64,000 nt of DNA from Rhizoclosmatium globosum (lineage: Eukaryota; Chytridiomycota; Chytridiomycetes; Chytridiales; Chytriomycetaceae): positions 372,001-436,000 of the forward strand of contig MCGO01000010.1 of assembly GCA_002104985.1 (NCBI GenBank). The letters are read 5' to 3'. The position numbers and the translations under genes are program-made. Positions 22,829 through 37,000 of this stretch are shown one piece after another. The stretch's first letter is position 1; every line of letters begins with the position of its first letter. The notes under the pieces are model-generated. The model was not told the DNA's origin. It saw only the letters and a list, made by a program, of their open reading frames with translations, and searched no databases.

Positions 22829-24861
22829 ATGATCAACGTGTCGTCCAACCACCGATTCACTCGCCTGCCCACTTCGAGTGCACCCGCATCGACTCGCACG
22901 CAACGTCGACTGAATATGATGGTGCTTGCTGCCCTTGGAATTGTCTTGATTGCGAGTGAGTGATTGAAACAACTTCCTAACAAGCAAGCGCCTCATCTGA
23001 CCCGCTCGCATTGAAACAGCCGGCTCCCTCGTTCTGCTTCTGGCCGCTAGAAAGGACTCGGTCGACCGCACACATCCGCTGATTCCGGGTCCCTACTCAG
23101 ACCGCATTGAAGCTAGAAATGCTGCCGTGGCTGCAGAGAATGGCATCTGCTCAGGTAAACTGTACTCTGCTCTGTCTCTCAATTCTTAACACCACTAATA
23201 GAAATTGGTGTGGATATCTTGAAGAAGGGCGGCTCCTCAGTTGATGCTACAATTGCCACTGCACTCTGTCTTGGTTCGTCGTTGTGATATCACAGTGACT
23301 TAAACTCAATCACACACTCTTACATAGGAGTAACAAACAGCTTTTCCTCCGGTATCGGGGGAGGAGGCTTTATGCTCGTCCGTAATATCACAGGCGAATA
23401 TGAGTTTATTGATTTCAGAGAAACCGCCCCTGCTGCCGCTCACACTGAAATGTACAAAGAAGATCCAAAGAAAGCACAAGTAGGAGGACTTTCTGTCGGT
23501 ATTCCGGGAGAATTGCGCGGGTTTGAGTACGCCCACAAGAAATACGGCAAGCTACCTTGGAAAGATTTGTTCGCGCCTGCAATTGACGTGGCTCAAGACG
23601 GGTGGGAAGTAAATGCTGTAATGGCGAATCGGCTGGAAGTATCAAAGGAGTGGATTATGGCAGACACTGAGGGATTTGCGAAGGACTTTACCGGTTCTGA
23701 TGGAAATGTTTTGAAGGAAGGCGATGTGTGCAGACGTCCTCGTCTTGCAAAAACTTTGCGGACATTGGCAGAAAATGGTGCGTCTGCATTCTACGAGGGT
23801 CCAATTGCGGACTCCCTTCTGAAAACTATCAAAAAACACGGAGGAATTATGACTGGCGACGATTTCAAATCATACAAAGTGAAATCATCACAACCTCTAG
23901 TAGGATACTATCACGGCCGTAAAGTGGTAACTCCCGGTGCTCCTTCCTCAGGGGCGATGCTTCTGAGTATTTTGAATATAATTGAGGGCTTTGATTTCAA
24001 GTATCGCGGAAATTCGTCAGACACACTTCATTTACTCATTGAAGCCTACAAGTTTGGTGCGGCCCAGCGCGGACTGTTGGGAGACCCAGTTGATGTGAGT
24101 AGATTGGAAGATTTCAAAGGTACTAATGTCAATTGTAGCCCGTGTACAAAAATATCTCTGCAATTCAAAAAACCATCACTCACAAGGATTTAGCTGCAAA
24201 GCTAAGGCAGGGCGTAGATTTGGCCAAAACTTTTGATCCCCCACACTACAAACCTTCTTTTGAAGCCAAGGAAGATCACGGTACAATGCACGTCTCAGTC
24301 TTGAACGCAAAAGATAATACAGCTGTCGCTCTTACTAGCACAGTCAATTTAATCTTTGGGTCTCAGGTTATGGACCCAGTGACTGGAATTATCTTGAATG
24401 ATGAAATGGATGACTTTTCCATTCCTGGAGTTCCCAACGCCTTTGGTCTCGCTCCTTCCCCATACAACTTTATCCATCCAGGAAAGAGGCCACTCTCTTC
24501 AATGGTGCCCACTATTATTGAACGCAATGGTATTCCAGAAATTGTGATTGGAGGAAGTGGTGGATCCATGATTCCTACCTGTGTATTGGCCTCAATTCTC
24601 AACATGATTGACTTTGATATGAGCATCAATGACGCAATTGATATGCCAAGATTCCACCACCAGCTTTTCCCCAACAGTATCAGGGTTGAAAACGCTTTTA
24701 ACTTGCCGTATTCACAAGATTTGGAAGCGAAGGGGCATGTGATTGAGCGACTTCCGCCTGGACAAAAGTTTGTGGGTGTTTCTGGGATTCGACGATTGGA
24801 GAACGGTCTGATAACAGCCGCCTCTGATGCTCGAAAGGGTGGACTTGCTGCTGGATATTGA
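22829..24861 (+). CDS. Gamma-glutamyltransferase (GGT)
   Basis: Five exons (22829-22955, 23020-23154, 23202-23273, 23328-24094, 24139-24861) give 607 aa. A single membrane anchor near residues 30-50 (MMVLAALGIVLIASTGSLVL) follows a short basic N-terminus, giving a type II protein facing outward or into the vacuole. The large-subunit motif GIGGGGFMLVRN and the catalytic nucleophile Thr in DHGTMHVSVLNAKD, at the start of the small subunit, are present. So are SSMVPTIIERNG and the GGSGGSMI oxyanion region. The precursor should self-cleave before that Thr. It transfers or hydrolyses the gamma-glutamyl group of glutathione and conjugates. The three GST genes at 54-57 kb belong to the same metabolism but are not linked closely. 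Confidence 0.95.
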
Positions 24862-25030
24862 TGGCTGAGCTCTTAACTTGATAAAGATCTGTTATGTATT
24901 ACTTCGTTTCTCTGCTTTTTTCTTTCTGACAAACACTTTGACAATCACACTCAACACACCACCTACCCGGCCCTTCACAGAGATCCCATCACAATAGAAT
25001 CACAGCTGAGCAACGTTTAAATATATAACA
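24862..25030. other. Intergenic region between GGT and dynein heavy chain
   Basis: This 169-bp spacer holds the GGT 3' end and the dynein promoter. The sequence TTTAAATATATAAC just upstream of the dynein ATG is TATA-like. Nothing else was recognised. Confidence 0.4.
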
Positions 25031-28000
25031 ATGAGGTATTTGTCTTCCTGTAAACGATATCTGCAGAGTCTTACAACGTTTTCCTTACAGTGGGCCAAAA
25101 CGCGTACCCCACTTGCCACTCTCCTTCAACCCATCCAACCTCGTGGATCGTCCACAGCCACTTCTAGAAAACGCGCAAGCTGTTGATATTTCCGACCCGA
25201 TCGCAAAAAGTCACGCCAAACGGGGAGTCTTCTCTGAACTTTTAACAAACCCCGAAGAATCCATAGATGATCAACTTCTCATTTCCGGACAACCGCCCAT
25301 AATTCCTCCTTTGGAAGGACTCCTGGGAGGAACCAACCTTAAAGCCTTTCCCAAAGCAAAGACGTTTTATCGCCCGGGGTTCAAACGCCCTCATCCTGGT
25401 TTGAATAATACAGAAAGAAAACGAAGCGTGTCAATGATAGGAGATTCTTCAGTTTCTCCGCGATATGGAGGTTCTACTATGAATATGGCTGGGGCTGGCC
25501 TTGCAGGCAGTACCATAAATATGGCTGGCTCTACCGCCATGATGACCAATGTTGGAGGTGGAGATGATAATAACTTGTTTCAAGACGGGCATGGTAGTGG
25601 AAAACGCGTTCGTTATAATTGTATGTGATATTTTTGAACGTTCGTTTACTAAAATCCACAATCAAGATTCCAAGGCCCTTGAGCCAAAAGTCTTGCTTCC
25701 TTACGAATCTAGACCAGGACAAACACCAAGAAAAATTGAGATTGAAAGAAGAAAGCGATTGTATGCGAATCAAAGCATTGAGGTGTTGATAGAATCTGCT
25801 TTGGAAGAGAAGCTGGGAGATACACCCAGAGACCCTCTTGCAAGCAAACTTCCATTGTCTGCATTTGACGATGTGGAATATGACCAACGAACGGTGAAAG
25901 AATGGCTCGATATGAGCCTTCCAACACTCGAGAGTCTTGAAGCGGCCAAAGCGGCAGAAAACAATGACAAAATGGCCGTTATTGCGGCGGACCGTGTTAT
26001 GAAGGCAGCTGTGCCAGTTCCAGCGAAAGTGAATTTGCCCAGTAACAACCCTGCATTTGTGATACCAGATGAAGACGGAAAAGAAATCAAAGAAGACGGG
26101 GAGACTGGCAGGACTGCCTCGTAACTGCATATGACTCTCAAGAGAACCTATGGAAAGTAAGATTCATTGGTTTTAATGGATGGGAGCTCGATAACGGAGG
26201 AGACTACGATATGGACGAGAATGAAGATGAGAATGAAGATGAATATGAAGACGAAACCGAGAGATTGCTTGCTTGTAAAACCAATGAGGCTTGGGTTGAA
26301 AGGTATTTATCCAAACGAAGGAAATCAAAAACTGAATTAATACGTAGGCTCAAGCTCCTCTTTTTGTCGGAAGACCCTTTTCTTTTTGCGAAAAGAGTGG
26401 CTTCGGCGCATAAACAGCGAGAAGAAGTTGCTCTTAACTTGGTGAGAGCATTTTTCTATTTCATTGTAGCTCAGTCTTTCTCAGAGATACGCGTTTTACT
26501 TGGACTGTATGCCAACGGCTGAGGCATCTCCCATACCTACCACTTCGCTGAGCAAAATTTGTAGCATCGCAAGTGGAAGCAACGAACGACTCAAAAAGAT
26601 TGCGTTGACAGCCACAGGAAAACCGCTGTTGGATGAAGTGTGCTTAGAATACGCAAGAGCAATGAACAAAGAATTATTCGATCATGAGGTTAGTTGTTTT
26701 CGTGTTCATTCAAACCTAACAATCTCTGGAAAAGGTGCGAGCTGCCTCTAACAAAGATACATACTCTTCAGTCAAACTTCCATCGCTTCCACAACCTCAA
26801 AAGGCTCCTCTGTAAGTTTAATCGCTTCGATTTAACTCCGCATTGACATTTTGAACAGGACGGGTTGTGTGGAAATTGCACCATATGACTATGCTAAATA
26901 CGCCAAGGATTTTTCATTTGTTTCGTTTTTGACTAAACTTGAATCCATTCGAACACTTTCGAAAGTAAGAGTCGAGTGCGATAAGCTCTTGACGAATAAC
27001 TTGTTCCTCACATCAGTAAGTGCCCACTCCTTTTTCTTTTGCAAGTGAGACTAATGAAATCTATCAAAGATCGCAAAAATCGTCAAATTAGACGAGTTTG
27101 AAGGAATGCAGAATCAGAGTTTACAAAACGTCAAAACTCAGCTCAAGGATGGGTGAGCTATTCGTAACACTCACTAAAAGCTCATTGTATCTGAATTAGA
27201 TGGATTCCAACACTGAAAAACATTATTAAAGCTGGCTTTAAGGAAGTCGGAAAAGGATGGTACAATATGCAAGAATCCAACTCAGAAGTCTATAAAATCT
27301 CGAAACTGAAGAAGTTCATGACTACAGTCAATTTCATCATGCAAGATTCGCTTAGATTTTTGGTGCTCAACTCTCTAGTTGACTTTAACAAATTGATTTC
27401 CTCCATCAGCTCACAAAGAGTTGTTGTGACGGATACAAATGATGTAAAACTATACTTGGGTGATAAGCTTATTCCGCCAGACAATGCTAAACGACCTCTA
27501 TTCCAAATCGACCTTACTTTCAAAAATGGTGTAATCAGTTACAATACTGACCTCGGAATGTACGAAACAGCGATTTTGAACGTTTTTGACAAAGCAATGA
27601 CCGCAGTCGAGAGTCTGCCGCAGTTGGAACCACTTGTCTTGGATCAAATGTTTTGGGCAACAAAACCTAACCTCCAAATACCACACAATAAGGAGCCTGC
27701 CATTGCGAAGCTCAGAGAAAAACTCCGCAGAAGCCTTAGGGAAGGACTGGGACCTCTCGAAGAATACTTGAGGACGTACGACAAGCATTTGCGGGTATTG
27801 AACCTCAACATCAATACATATGCGGAAGAGTATGAGGAAGAAAATCATACTATTGAAGAGATGGAACAGGACATCATCAATCATACTAAAGATTGGGAGG
27901 CCTTGGATAAGGATATTCCGTCTCATATCTCGTTGGGTCTATTTTGGGTTAGTTGTGATTCCATAAGAGCTGCAATGAGGAAGGATTTGGCGAAAGTGGT

Positions 28001-31000
28001 GCTCGACATCCTTGCGAGACGCACTGCAAAAATTGCCCAAGGAATATCACAGGCTTTCACTGGAATTCAAAATCGTTTGAAAGATCACCCTACCAAGATT
28101 GAAGAGCTTACAGAGCTTCGTGATTATATGAAAACCATTCCGGAGGAATGCAAAAACCAAAACATTAAAATCAACGAAATGTTAAGGAACTATGAGATTT
28201 TGGAAAAGTACAAGTATGAGCAATCAAATGAAGATTTTAGGGCACGTTGGACTGCCTATGGTTGGCCGATGCGCATTGACGAAATGGTTCGAGCCACCGA
28301 AACTTCGTTGGAAGTTGATGAAAGCACATTCCTTCGCAATCTTGCATCTGATCAAGAAGTGTTTAAGGAGCGGATTCAAAACATTAGCGGTGTTGTAGCC
28401 GACTTCAGCAAAAACACAGACCTCTCCAAACTCGGTGAAATTGTTGCTGACGTTCACAAAGTAACGTTGGAGCTCAAAGAATGCCAAAACCTTGTTACTT
28501 TGTTCAATTCGCGGGAACGCTTGTTCAACCAAGAAATTACACACTACGAAGAGGTTGCTCAGCTTATTAAAGACTTTGAGCCTTTCAAGAGTTTATGGTT
28601 ATCAGTAAGCGACTGGTCAAAGTGGAAAAATCAGTGGCTCAATGGATCTTTCTTGGACTTAAATGCAGAGGAAGTTGAGAAAAATCTCACAAACGCATGG
28701 AGAGTCATGTTTAAGTCAGTTAAATACTTCAAAAATATTCCTGGATGCCTTGCTGTTGCAACACAAGTGAAAGACGAAATGGATGAGTTCAAGCCATATC
28801 TTCCTCTTATTCAGGCTCTCAGAAACCCAGGAATGCGTGATCGTCACTGGGATAGGCTGTCTGAGGAACTGAATATGAAGATTCGACCTGACCCCACTTT
28901 CACCCTCAACGACGCTCTGAAGATGCAATTATTGGAGAAAGTCGAAATCATCACCAAAGTTTGCGATGTTGCTGGAAAAGAGTACTCCATTGAGGCTGCT
29001 CTTGACAAAATGGACAACGAGTGGAAGAGCATTGCTCTCGAAATTCTGCCCTACAAAGAGACTGGAACTTGCATTATGAAGGCCGCGGAAGAAATTACAA
29101 GATTGTTGGACGACCATATTGTTATGACCCAATCTATGAGCTTCTCACCGTTCAAAAAGCCATTTGCCGAGCGTATTTCTTTATGGGAATCGAAGCTTAG
29201 AACCGTGCAGGAAGTCTTGGAAGCTTGGATGGCATGTCAACGCTCATGGTTGTACTTGGAGCCCATCTTCGCATCTGACGATATCGTCACTCAGCTGCCA
29301 GCAGAGAGCAAACGATTTACAACCATGGACCGAACATGGAGACGTATTATGCAACAAGCGAAAGCAAAACCTGGTGTTATCGAATGTTGTGCCGACTTTA
29401 AACTGCTGGATTCCTTCCGTGAATGTAATAAGCTGCTTGAATTGGTTGCAAAAGGACTCTCTACATATTTGGAAAACAACGAGTCGCTTTTCCGAGATTC
29501 TTCTTCTTGTCCGACGATGAATTGCTTCAAATTCTATCGCAAACCAAAGACCCAACTGCTGTGCAGCCTCACCTCCGAAAGTGTTTCGAAAACGTTGCAG
29601 CCCTAGAATTTCAACCTGACAAGCTTATTACGGGAATATTTTCTGGAGAAGGCGAACGTATCGACGTTGCAGACCCGTTTTATCCAAAAGGTGCTGTCGA
29701 AGAGTGGTTACTTAAAGTTGAGGATCAGATGCGAAAAAGTGTGAAGAAGGTGATTATGGCAGGATTGTCTACGTACAGCTCGAGACCAAGAACTTCGTGG
29801 GTATTAGACTACGCTGGTCAAGCAGTTATCGCCGTGAGTCAAACTTTCTGGACGAAAGAAGTGAGCGAAGCCCTGAAAACTGGACAAACGGGTCTGAAAA
29901 CACTATTTACAAGACTTCTTGCCCAGTTGCAGGGACTTGTTTCTTTGGTTCGAGGTGAATTGCCATTCCTGAATCGTTTGGTCTTGGGTGATTTGATTGT
30001 TATTGATGTTCATGCCCGCGATGTCGTCAAAAAGTTGGTTGATACTGGTGTCTGTTCCGAAAATGACTTCGAATGGATTTCGCAGCTAAGATATTACTGG
30101 GAGGACGACGACTTGAGAGTGAAGATTGTTAATGCCAATTTTAAATACGGATACGAATACTTGGGTAATACTGGTCGTCTTGTGATCACGCCTCTTACAG
30201 ATCGATGTTATTTGACTTTGACTGGTGCAATGCATCTTGGAATGGGAGGAGCTCCTGCGGGACCAGGTTTGTAATACCGTTTGGCCACTCACAAACTAAC
30301 AATCATATCCAAAAGCTGGTACTGGAAAAACTGAAACCACGAAGGACTTAGCAAAAGCGCTGGCAAAACATGTGTTGTATTCAATTGTTCAGATCAACTT
30401 GATTATCTGGCCATGGCCAAGTTTTTCAAAGGACTTGCGGCTGCTGGTGCTTGGGCATGCTTCGATGAATTCAATCGAATTGATATTGAGTTCTTTCTGT
30501 GATTGCTCAGCAAATTACTACTATTCAAAAAGCTGTCGCTGCAGGACAAACGCGATTATGTTTGAAGGAGTTGATCTACCACTTGATGGAAGCAATGCTA
30601 TTTTCATTGTAAGTTGCCAAATTCATAAATATATTTGACACCGCTTTTTTAGACCATGAATCCTGGTTACGCAGGACGAACAGAGTTGCCCGATAACTTG
30701 AAAGCATTTTAGACCGGTTGCTATGATGATTCCGAACTATGGAATGATTGGAGAAATTTCGCTCTTCTCTTTCGGTTTCTCAAATGCAAAGATTCTAGCA
30801 GAAAAGATGGTAGCAACATTCAAGCTATCATCTGAACAGCTTTCGTCTCAAGACCACTATGATTTCGGAATGCGTGCAGTCAAAACTGTAATTTCTTCAG
30901 CAGGAAATCTCAAGCGAGAGCAACCTAATACTATCGAGGATTTAATTTTTTGCGAGCATTGTGCGACTGCAACTTACCCAAATTCCTTGCCGACGACGTG

Positions 31001-34000
31001 CCTTTATTCAATGGTATTATTTCAGACTTGTTCCCGGGAGTAGAGCAACCTCCAATCAACTATGGTGATATTCTCGACTCCCTCAACAAAACTGTGACTC
31101 GATGATTCTACAGCCGGAAGCCAGTTTTATCAAAAAATGTATTCAACTGTATGAAACAACGGTAGTCAGACACGGACTCATGCTTGTAGGGCCAACTGGT
31201 AAGATTTATCATGGTTGAATCCTGTCTCTAACAGCACCAACGAAGGTGGTGGAAAAACGTGTTGTACTCGGGTTCTTTCCCGAGCATTATCAGCGTTGCA
31301 GGGTAAAAAGGCACCGAACGGCAAGACATTGAAAAGGTGCGAGTTCATGTTCTAAATCCGAAATCGATTACTATGGGTCAAATTTATGGTGAATTTGATC
31401 CACAAACTCACGAATGGACTGATGGAATCCTTCCCTGCTGATGAGAGAAGGAATCGATGATGGATTGCCAGACAAGAAGTGGTATTGCTTTGACGGCCCA
31501 GTGGATGCTGTTTGGGTTGAAAGTATGAATACTCTCTTGGATGACAACAAAAAGCTTTGTCTTAGTAGTGGTGAAATCATCAAGATGGCAAACACTCAGA
31601 CCATGATGTTTGAGGTGGAAAATCTCCAGTATGCTTCTCCGGCGACAGTGTCACGATGTGGAATGATTTACATGGAACCTGGTGCTCTTGGAGTACAGCC
31701 TCTTCTGAAATCATGGTCATCGTAAGAGAGAGGAGCCTCCCCCCATCGTATATTTCAATTTTCAGATCAATTGTGGATCCTTTGTTTGAACACTACCTGG
31801 AACCCGCTTTGAAATTCTTGCGAGGAAATATTCGAGAAGCAGTTGGCACAACTGATGGAAACTTGACAATCAGTATGATGCGGATTTTACAGTGTCTGAT
31901 GATGCCCTTCGTTGCAACTGATGATCCGAATGCTCCTAACCCAGCTGAGCGCATCAATTTCTTTGGAGAAATTCTTGAATCTTTGTTCTTGTTTTCTATT
32001 GTTTGGTCTATCGGAGCGACAAGTGATGCTGATGGTCACAAGAAGTTTGAAGGTTGGTTGCGAGGGATGATGAGCGAAAAACCACCTAAGATTCCATTTC
32101 CGGAAAATGGATCCATATATGATTACATGTTTGATCAAGAACGTAAAGAGTGGGCTAATTGGATGGAATACGCCCCTGAATTTGTTGTTCCGCAGAAGGG
32201 ATCCTCTCAAGATGTTATTGTTCCAACAATGGACACCATTCGAAACACGTATATCCTCCACATTCTTTTACATAATGGATGCCATACACTCTGTACTGGT
32301 CCTACCGGAACAGGAAAGTCAGTTACTATCACGGATAAATTGATGAAGGGGATGGATTCCACCTTCACTCCCCTAATCTTCAGTTTCTCGGCAAGAACCG
32401 GTGCGAATCAAACTCAAGATTTGATTGATTCAAAGATGGAAAAGCGAAGAAAAGGTGTGTTTGGGCCACCTGTTGGGAAGAAGTTCGTTATTTTCGTAGA
32501 TGTGAGTACAATTGAAGCTATTGCATAGACAATTAATCAATGTTTTGCCTTGCCAGGACCTCAATATGCCGATGTTAGATAACTTGTGTGGCGCACAGCC
32601 GCCGATTGAGTTGCTGCGACAATGGCTCGACTATGGAGGATGGTATGACAGAAAAGCAGTTGGTAAATTCATGGAATTAGTAGACCTCACTTTTGTTTGT
32701 GGAATGGGACCACCTGGCGGTGGTAGAAATCCAATTACTCAGAGAATGACTCGCCACTTCAACCTTCTTTCTTTTGTCGAAATGGAAGACGAATCGCTGC
32801 AGAGAATTTTTTCGACTATCTTGGGAAGCTTCTTGCAGAAGTTCCCTCCTGAAATATCCTCAAAAACAGATGCCATTGTGTCTGCATCAGTTCACATCTA
32901 TAACACCATTCGAGCCGAACTTCTACCAACACCTGCAAAAAGCCACTATACTTTCAACTTGCGTGATTTGGCAAAAGTTGTTCAGGGTGTGCTTTCAGCG
33001 GACATTAAAACAGTCAACATTGAAACTGATATTGTTCGACTATGGATTCACGAATGTATGCGAGTGTTCCAAGATCGCTTGGTTGATAACGTTGACAAGA
33101 CTTGGTTCCTGGAGTTGGTGAAAGGAACAATTGAGGAAAAGCTTATCTTGACCTGGCAAGATGTTGTTCTGAACGAGCCGATTATCTATGGAGACTATCT
33201 GACGCCTGGAGCTGATCCGAAGATCTACACTGAAGTTAAGGATATTCGCCGTCTTGTAAAGCTTGCAGAAGAATATCTTGATGATTATAACTCCACCACA
33301 ACATCTCCAATGAGACTTGTTATGTTCTTGGATGCTATTGAGCATGTATCAAGGATCTGCAGAATCATTCGAGCACCAATGGGGCATGCCTTGCTGCTGG
33401 GTGTTGGAGGTTCAGGACGTCAATCACTTTCGAGGCTTGCAACCTACATGGAAGAATACGAAATGTTCCAGATTGAAATCAGTAAAAACTACGGAACAAC
33501 AGAGTGGCGTGATGATTTGAAGAAGGTTCTGATGTGGGCAGGAATGGATGCCAAGCAAGTAGTCTTCTTGTTCTGTGATACACAAATCTTCCAAGAGGCT
33601 TGTCTGGAAGACATTAACAACATTTTGAATGGAGGAGATGTGCCGAACATTTATGCAAACGACGAAATCGACCAAATTCTGAATGCAATGCGACCAATAG
33701 CCCTCGATATGGGTATTACTGCCAACCGAGAGAACTTATTTGCCCTATATATTCAACGAGTTAGAAACAACTTGCACTTGATTATCTGTATGAGTCCGAT
33801 TGGTGATGCTTTTAGGAACAGATTGAGAATGTTCCCTTCGCTCGTCAACTGTTGTACAATTGATTGGTTCTCAACTTGGCCTGAAGAAGCATTGCGATCT
33901 GTCGCCGCAAACTCTATTTCCGAGGTTTCAGATCTTGGCTCTGAGCAAGTCATTGATGGTATTGTCAACCTTTGCATGTACATGCACGAATCTGTCCGTG

Positions 34001-37000
34001 CTTGCTGCCTCAAATACAAAAACGAAGTCAACCGTAATAATTACGTTACTCCGAAGAGTTATCTTGAACTGTTAGGTCTCTACAAGAACTATTGGACAAG
34101 AAACGAAATGAATTACTCGCACTGAGGAAGCGTACGGCTACCGGTTTGGAGAAGCTCTTGAACGCAACAAAAGAAGTGAGATTTTGCAGGAGGAACTTGA
34201 AGCCATGGCGCCAATGTTGCTTCAAACATCGCAAGAAACAGAGTTTGCCATGAAAAAGATTGCCGTGGACAAAGTGAAAGCAGAAGAAATGAAGGAAATT
34301 GTTATGAAAGAAGAAGCATCAGCCACAAAGAAAGCCGAAGAAACTAAAAACATCGCCGAAGATGCCAAACGGATTTGGACGAAGCTCTTCCAGCTTTGGT
34401 TGCAGCTGTTGAGTCCCTCAACTCACTATCTAAAAACGATATCATTGAAGTAAGAAGTATGCAGCGTCCTCCTGAAGGTGTTAAGCTTGTCATCGAAGCC
34501 ATCTGTATTATGAAAGGTATCAAGCCAAAGAAGATTGATGGAGACAAGCCAGGTAAAAAGATTGATGACTATTGGGAGCCTGGAAAGGGTTTACTCGCAG
34601 AACCCCAGAAGTTCTTGGACTCTTTGATGAACTTTGACAAGGACAATATCCAGGAAGCTGTTGTGACGAAAATCAAACCTTATATTGATTCTCAAGAGTT
34701 TCAAGTCAGTGTCATTGCAAGAGTTTCAAAAGCTGCCACTTCAATGTGTCAGTGGGTGCGAGCGATGGAAAAGTACTACTGGGTATCGAGAAGTGTCGCA
34801 CCTAAGCGTGCTGTACTTCAAGCCGCTCAAGAATCTTTGGAAATCACGTTGAAAACGGTCGCTGAACTGAAAAAGAAGATGCGAGAAGCAGAAATCAACA
34901 TTAAAGAGATGGAGAAGCGTTACACTGAATCTGTTGCCAAGAAAGAAGAACTGTCGAGAAAAGTTGAGGAGTGTAATGTGAAACTCAGTCGTGCCGGAAA
35001 ATTGATTTCTGGTCTTGGTGGAGAAAAGCAACGTTGGGCTCTCACGGTTTCTCAACTTGATCAAAAAATCACTAACGTTGTGGGCGATGTACTTCTTGCC
35101 AGTGGTGTTATTGCATACTTGGGACCATTTACTGCTGAGTACCGTTCAGATCTTTTGAGAGAGTGGAACAACAACCTTTTGCGGTTAAAAATTCCTCACT
35201 CGGACGTTATCAGCTTATGGGACTCTTTGGGTGATCCAGTTAAACTCAGAGAATGTGAGTCCTTCTATTATCTTTCCTTTATTTCCTTATTCAAATACGA
35301 CATCTAGGGGAGCTTGCCGGACTTCCTCGAGACTCATTATCTCGTGATAATGGTATCATCGTTCAAAACTCTCGAAGATGGCCTCTTTTGATTGACCCGC
35401 AAGGTCAAGCAAACAAGTGGATCAGAAATATGGAGAAAGACAACCAACTGGACATTGTAAAGCTTACAGACAAAGACTTTTTGCGAACATTAGAAAATGC
35501 AATTCGATTTGGAAAGCCGGTATTGCTGGAAAATGTTGGAGAAAAGCTTGACCCAGCGCTTGACCCAGTCTTGCTCCGAATGACTTTCAAACAAGGTGGT
35601 AATGTTGTCATCAAAATCGGAGACTCCATTCTGCCGTACCATGAAGACTTCAGATTCTATATCACCACGAAATTACCGTAAGTTCGCATCAGTGAATAGA
35701 AAACTGTTCTAACATAATTTCACTCGAAGAAATCCTCACTATTCACCCGAGACCTCTGCAACTGTAACGCTCATCAACTTTACTCTCGCCCCATCAGGTC
35801 TCGAAGACCAGCTGCTTGCGATTGTGGTAGCCAATGAGCGTCCTGACTTGGAAGAAGCGAAGAATCAACTGACAATCAACAATGCCCAAATGAAAAAAGA
35901 ACTGAAAGACATTGAAGATAAAATCCTGTACTTACTTTCGTCCGTCCAAGGAAGTCCAGTCGATGATGAACGTTTGATTGAAACATTGGCAGCTTCAAGG
36001 AAACATCTGAAGAAATTACTAGCAAAGTGATCATTGCGGAACAAACCGAAAAAGATATTGATTACACACGTAACAAGTACGTCCCTGTGGCTGTAAGAAC
36101 CAGAATCTTATTCTTCTGTATTACGGAATTGGCAACTATTGATCCAATGTACCAATATTCTCTTGGATGGTTCATGAATCTCTTCATCTCTGCAATCAGC
36201 CATTCCGAAAAGAGTGAAAACATTGAGCAGAGAATCGTTAACATCAATGAGTACTTCACATTCTCTCTCTTCTCCAACGTTTGCCGTTCCTTGTTCGAGA
36301 AGCACAAGCTCTTGTTCTCTTTCCTCCTCTGTATCAGAATGATGATGAATGACGACAAGATTGACATGGATGAATGGAAATTCTTGTTAACTGGAGCAGC
36401 TCCTCCTGGTGTCGAAAAGAAGCTTCCCAACCCAGCGCCGGACTGGTTGTCTGGAAGATCATGGGCCGAAGTTTGGCTCTTTCTCAGTTGCCTGCCTTTG
36501 AAAACTTTGAATTGGACTTTGTCGACTTTATCGAAAGTTACCGTGTCATCTTTGACAGTCAAATTCCTCACCGCGAAAAACTACCACACAAATGGCAGAA
36601 TGGAATCACTCCGTTCCAGAGGATTTTGGTACTCCGTTGTATCCGTGCTGATAGATGTACTTCTGCTGTTCAAGACTTTGTTGCATCTCAACTTGGAGAT
36701 CGGTTTGTAGAACCTCAAACTTCGGACCTCGGTGCTGTATACAAAGAGTCAAGTGCAGTCATTCCATTGATCTTTGTGCTCTGTCCTGGAGCCGACCCTG
36801 CAAATTCGTTGTATAAATTCGCAGAAGAAATGAGATTTTCGAAGAAACTGACTGGTGTGTCGTTGGGTCAAGGTCAAGGACCTAAAGCAGAAGCGTTGAT
36901 CCGAGAAGGACTTGAAAGAGGGTATGTACCTAAATTATCTTAGTTTCGAATTTTAACAAATCACAATAGACTTTGGATTCTGCTACAAAACTGTCACTTG

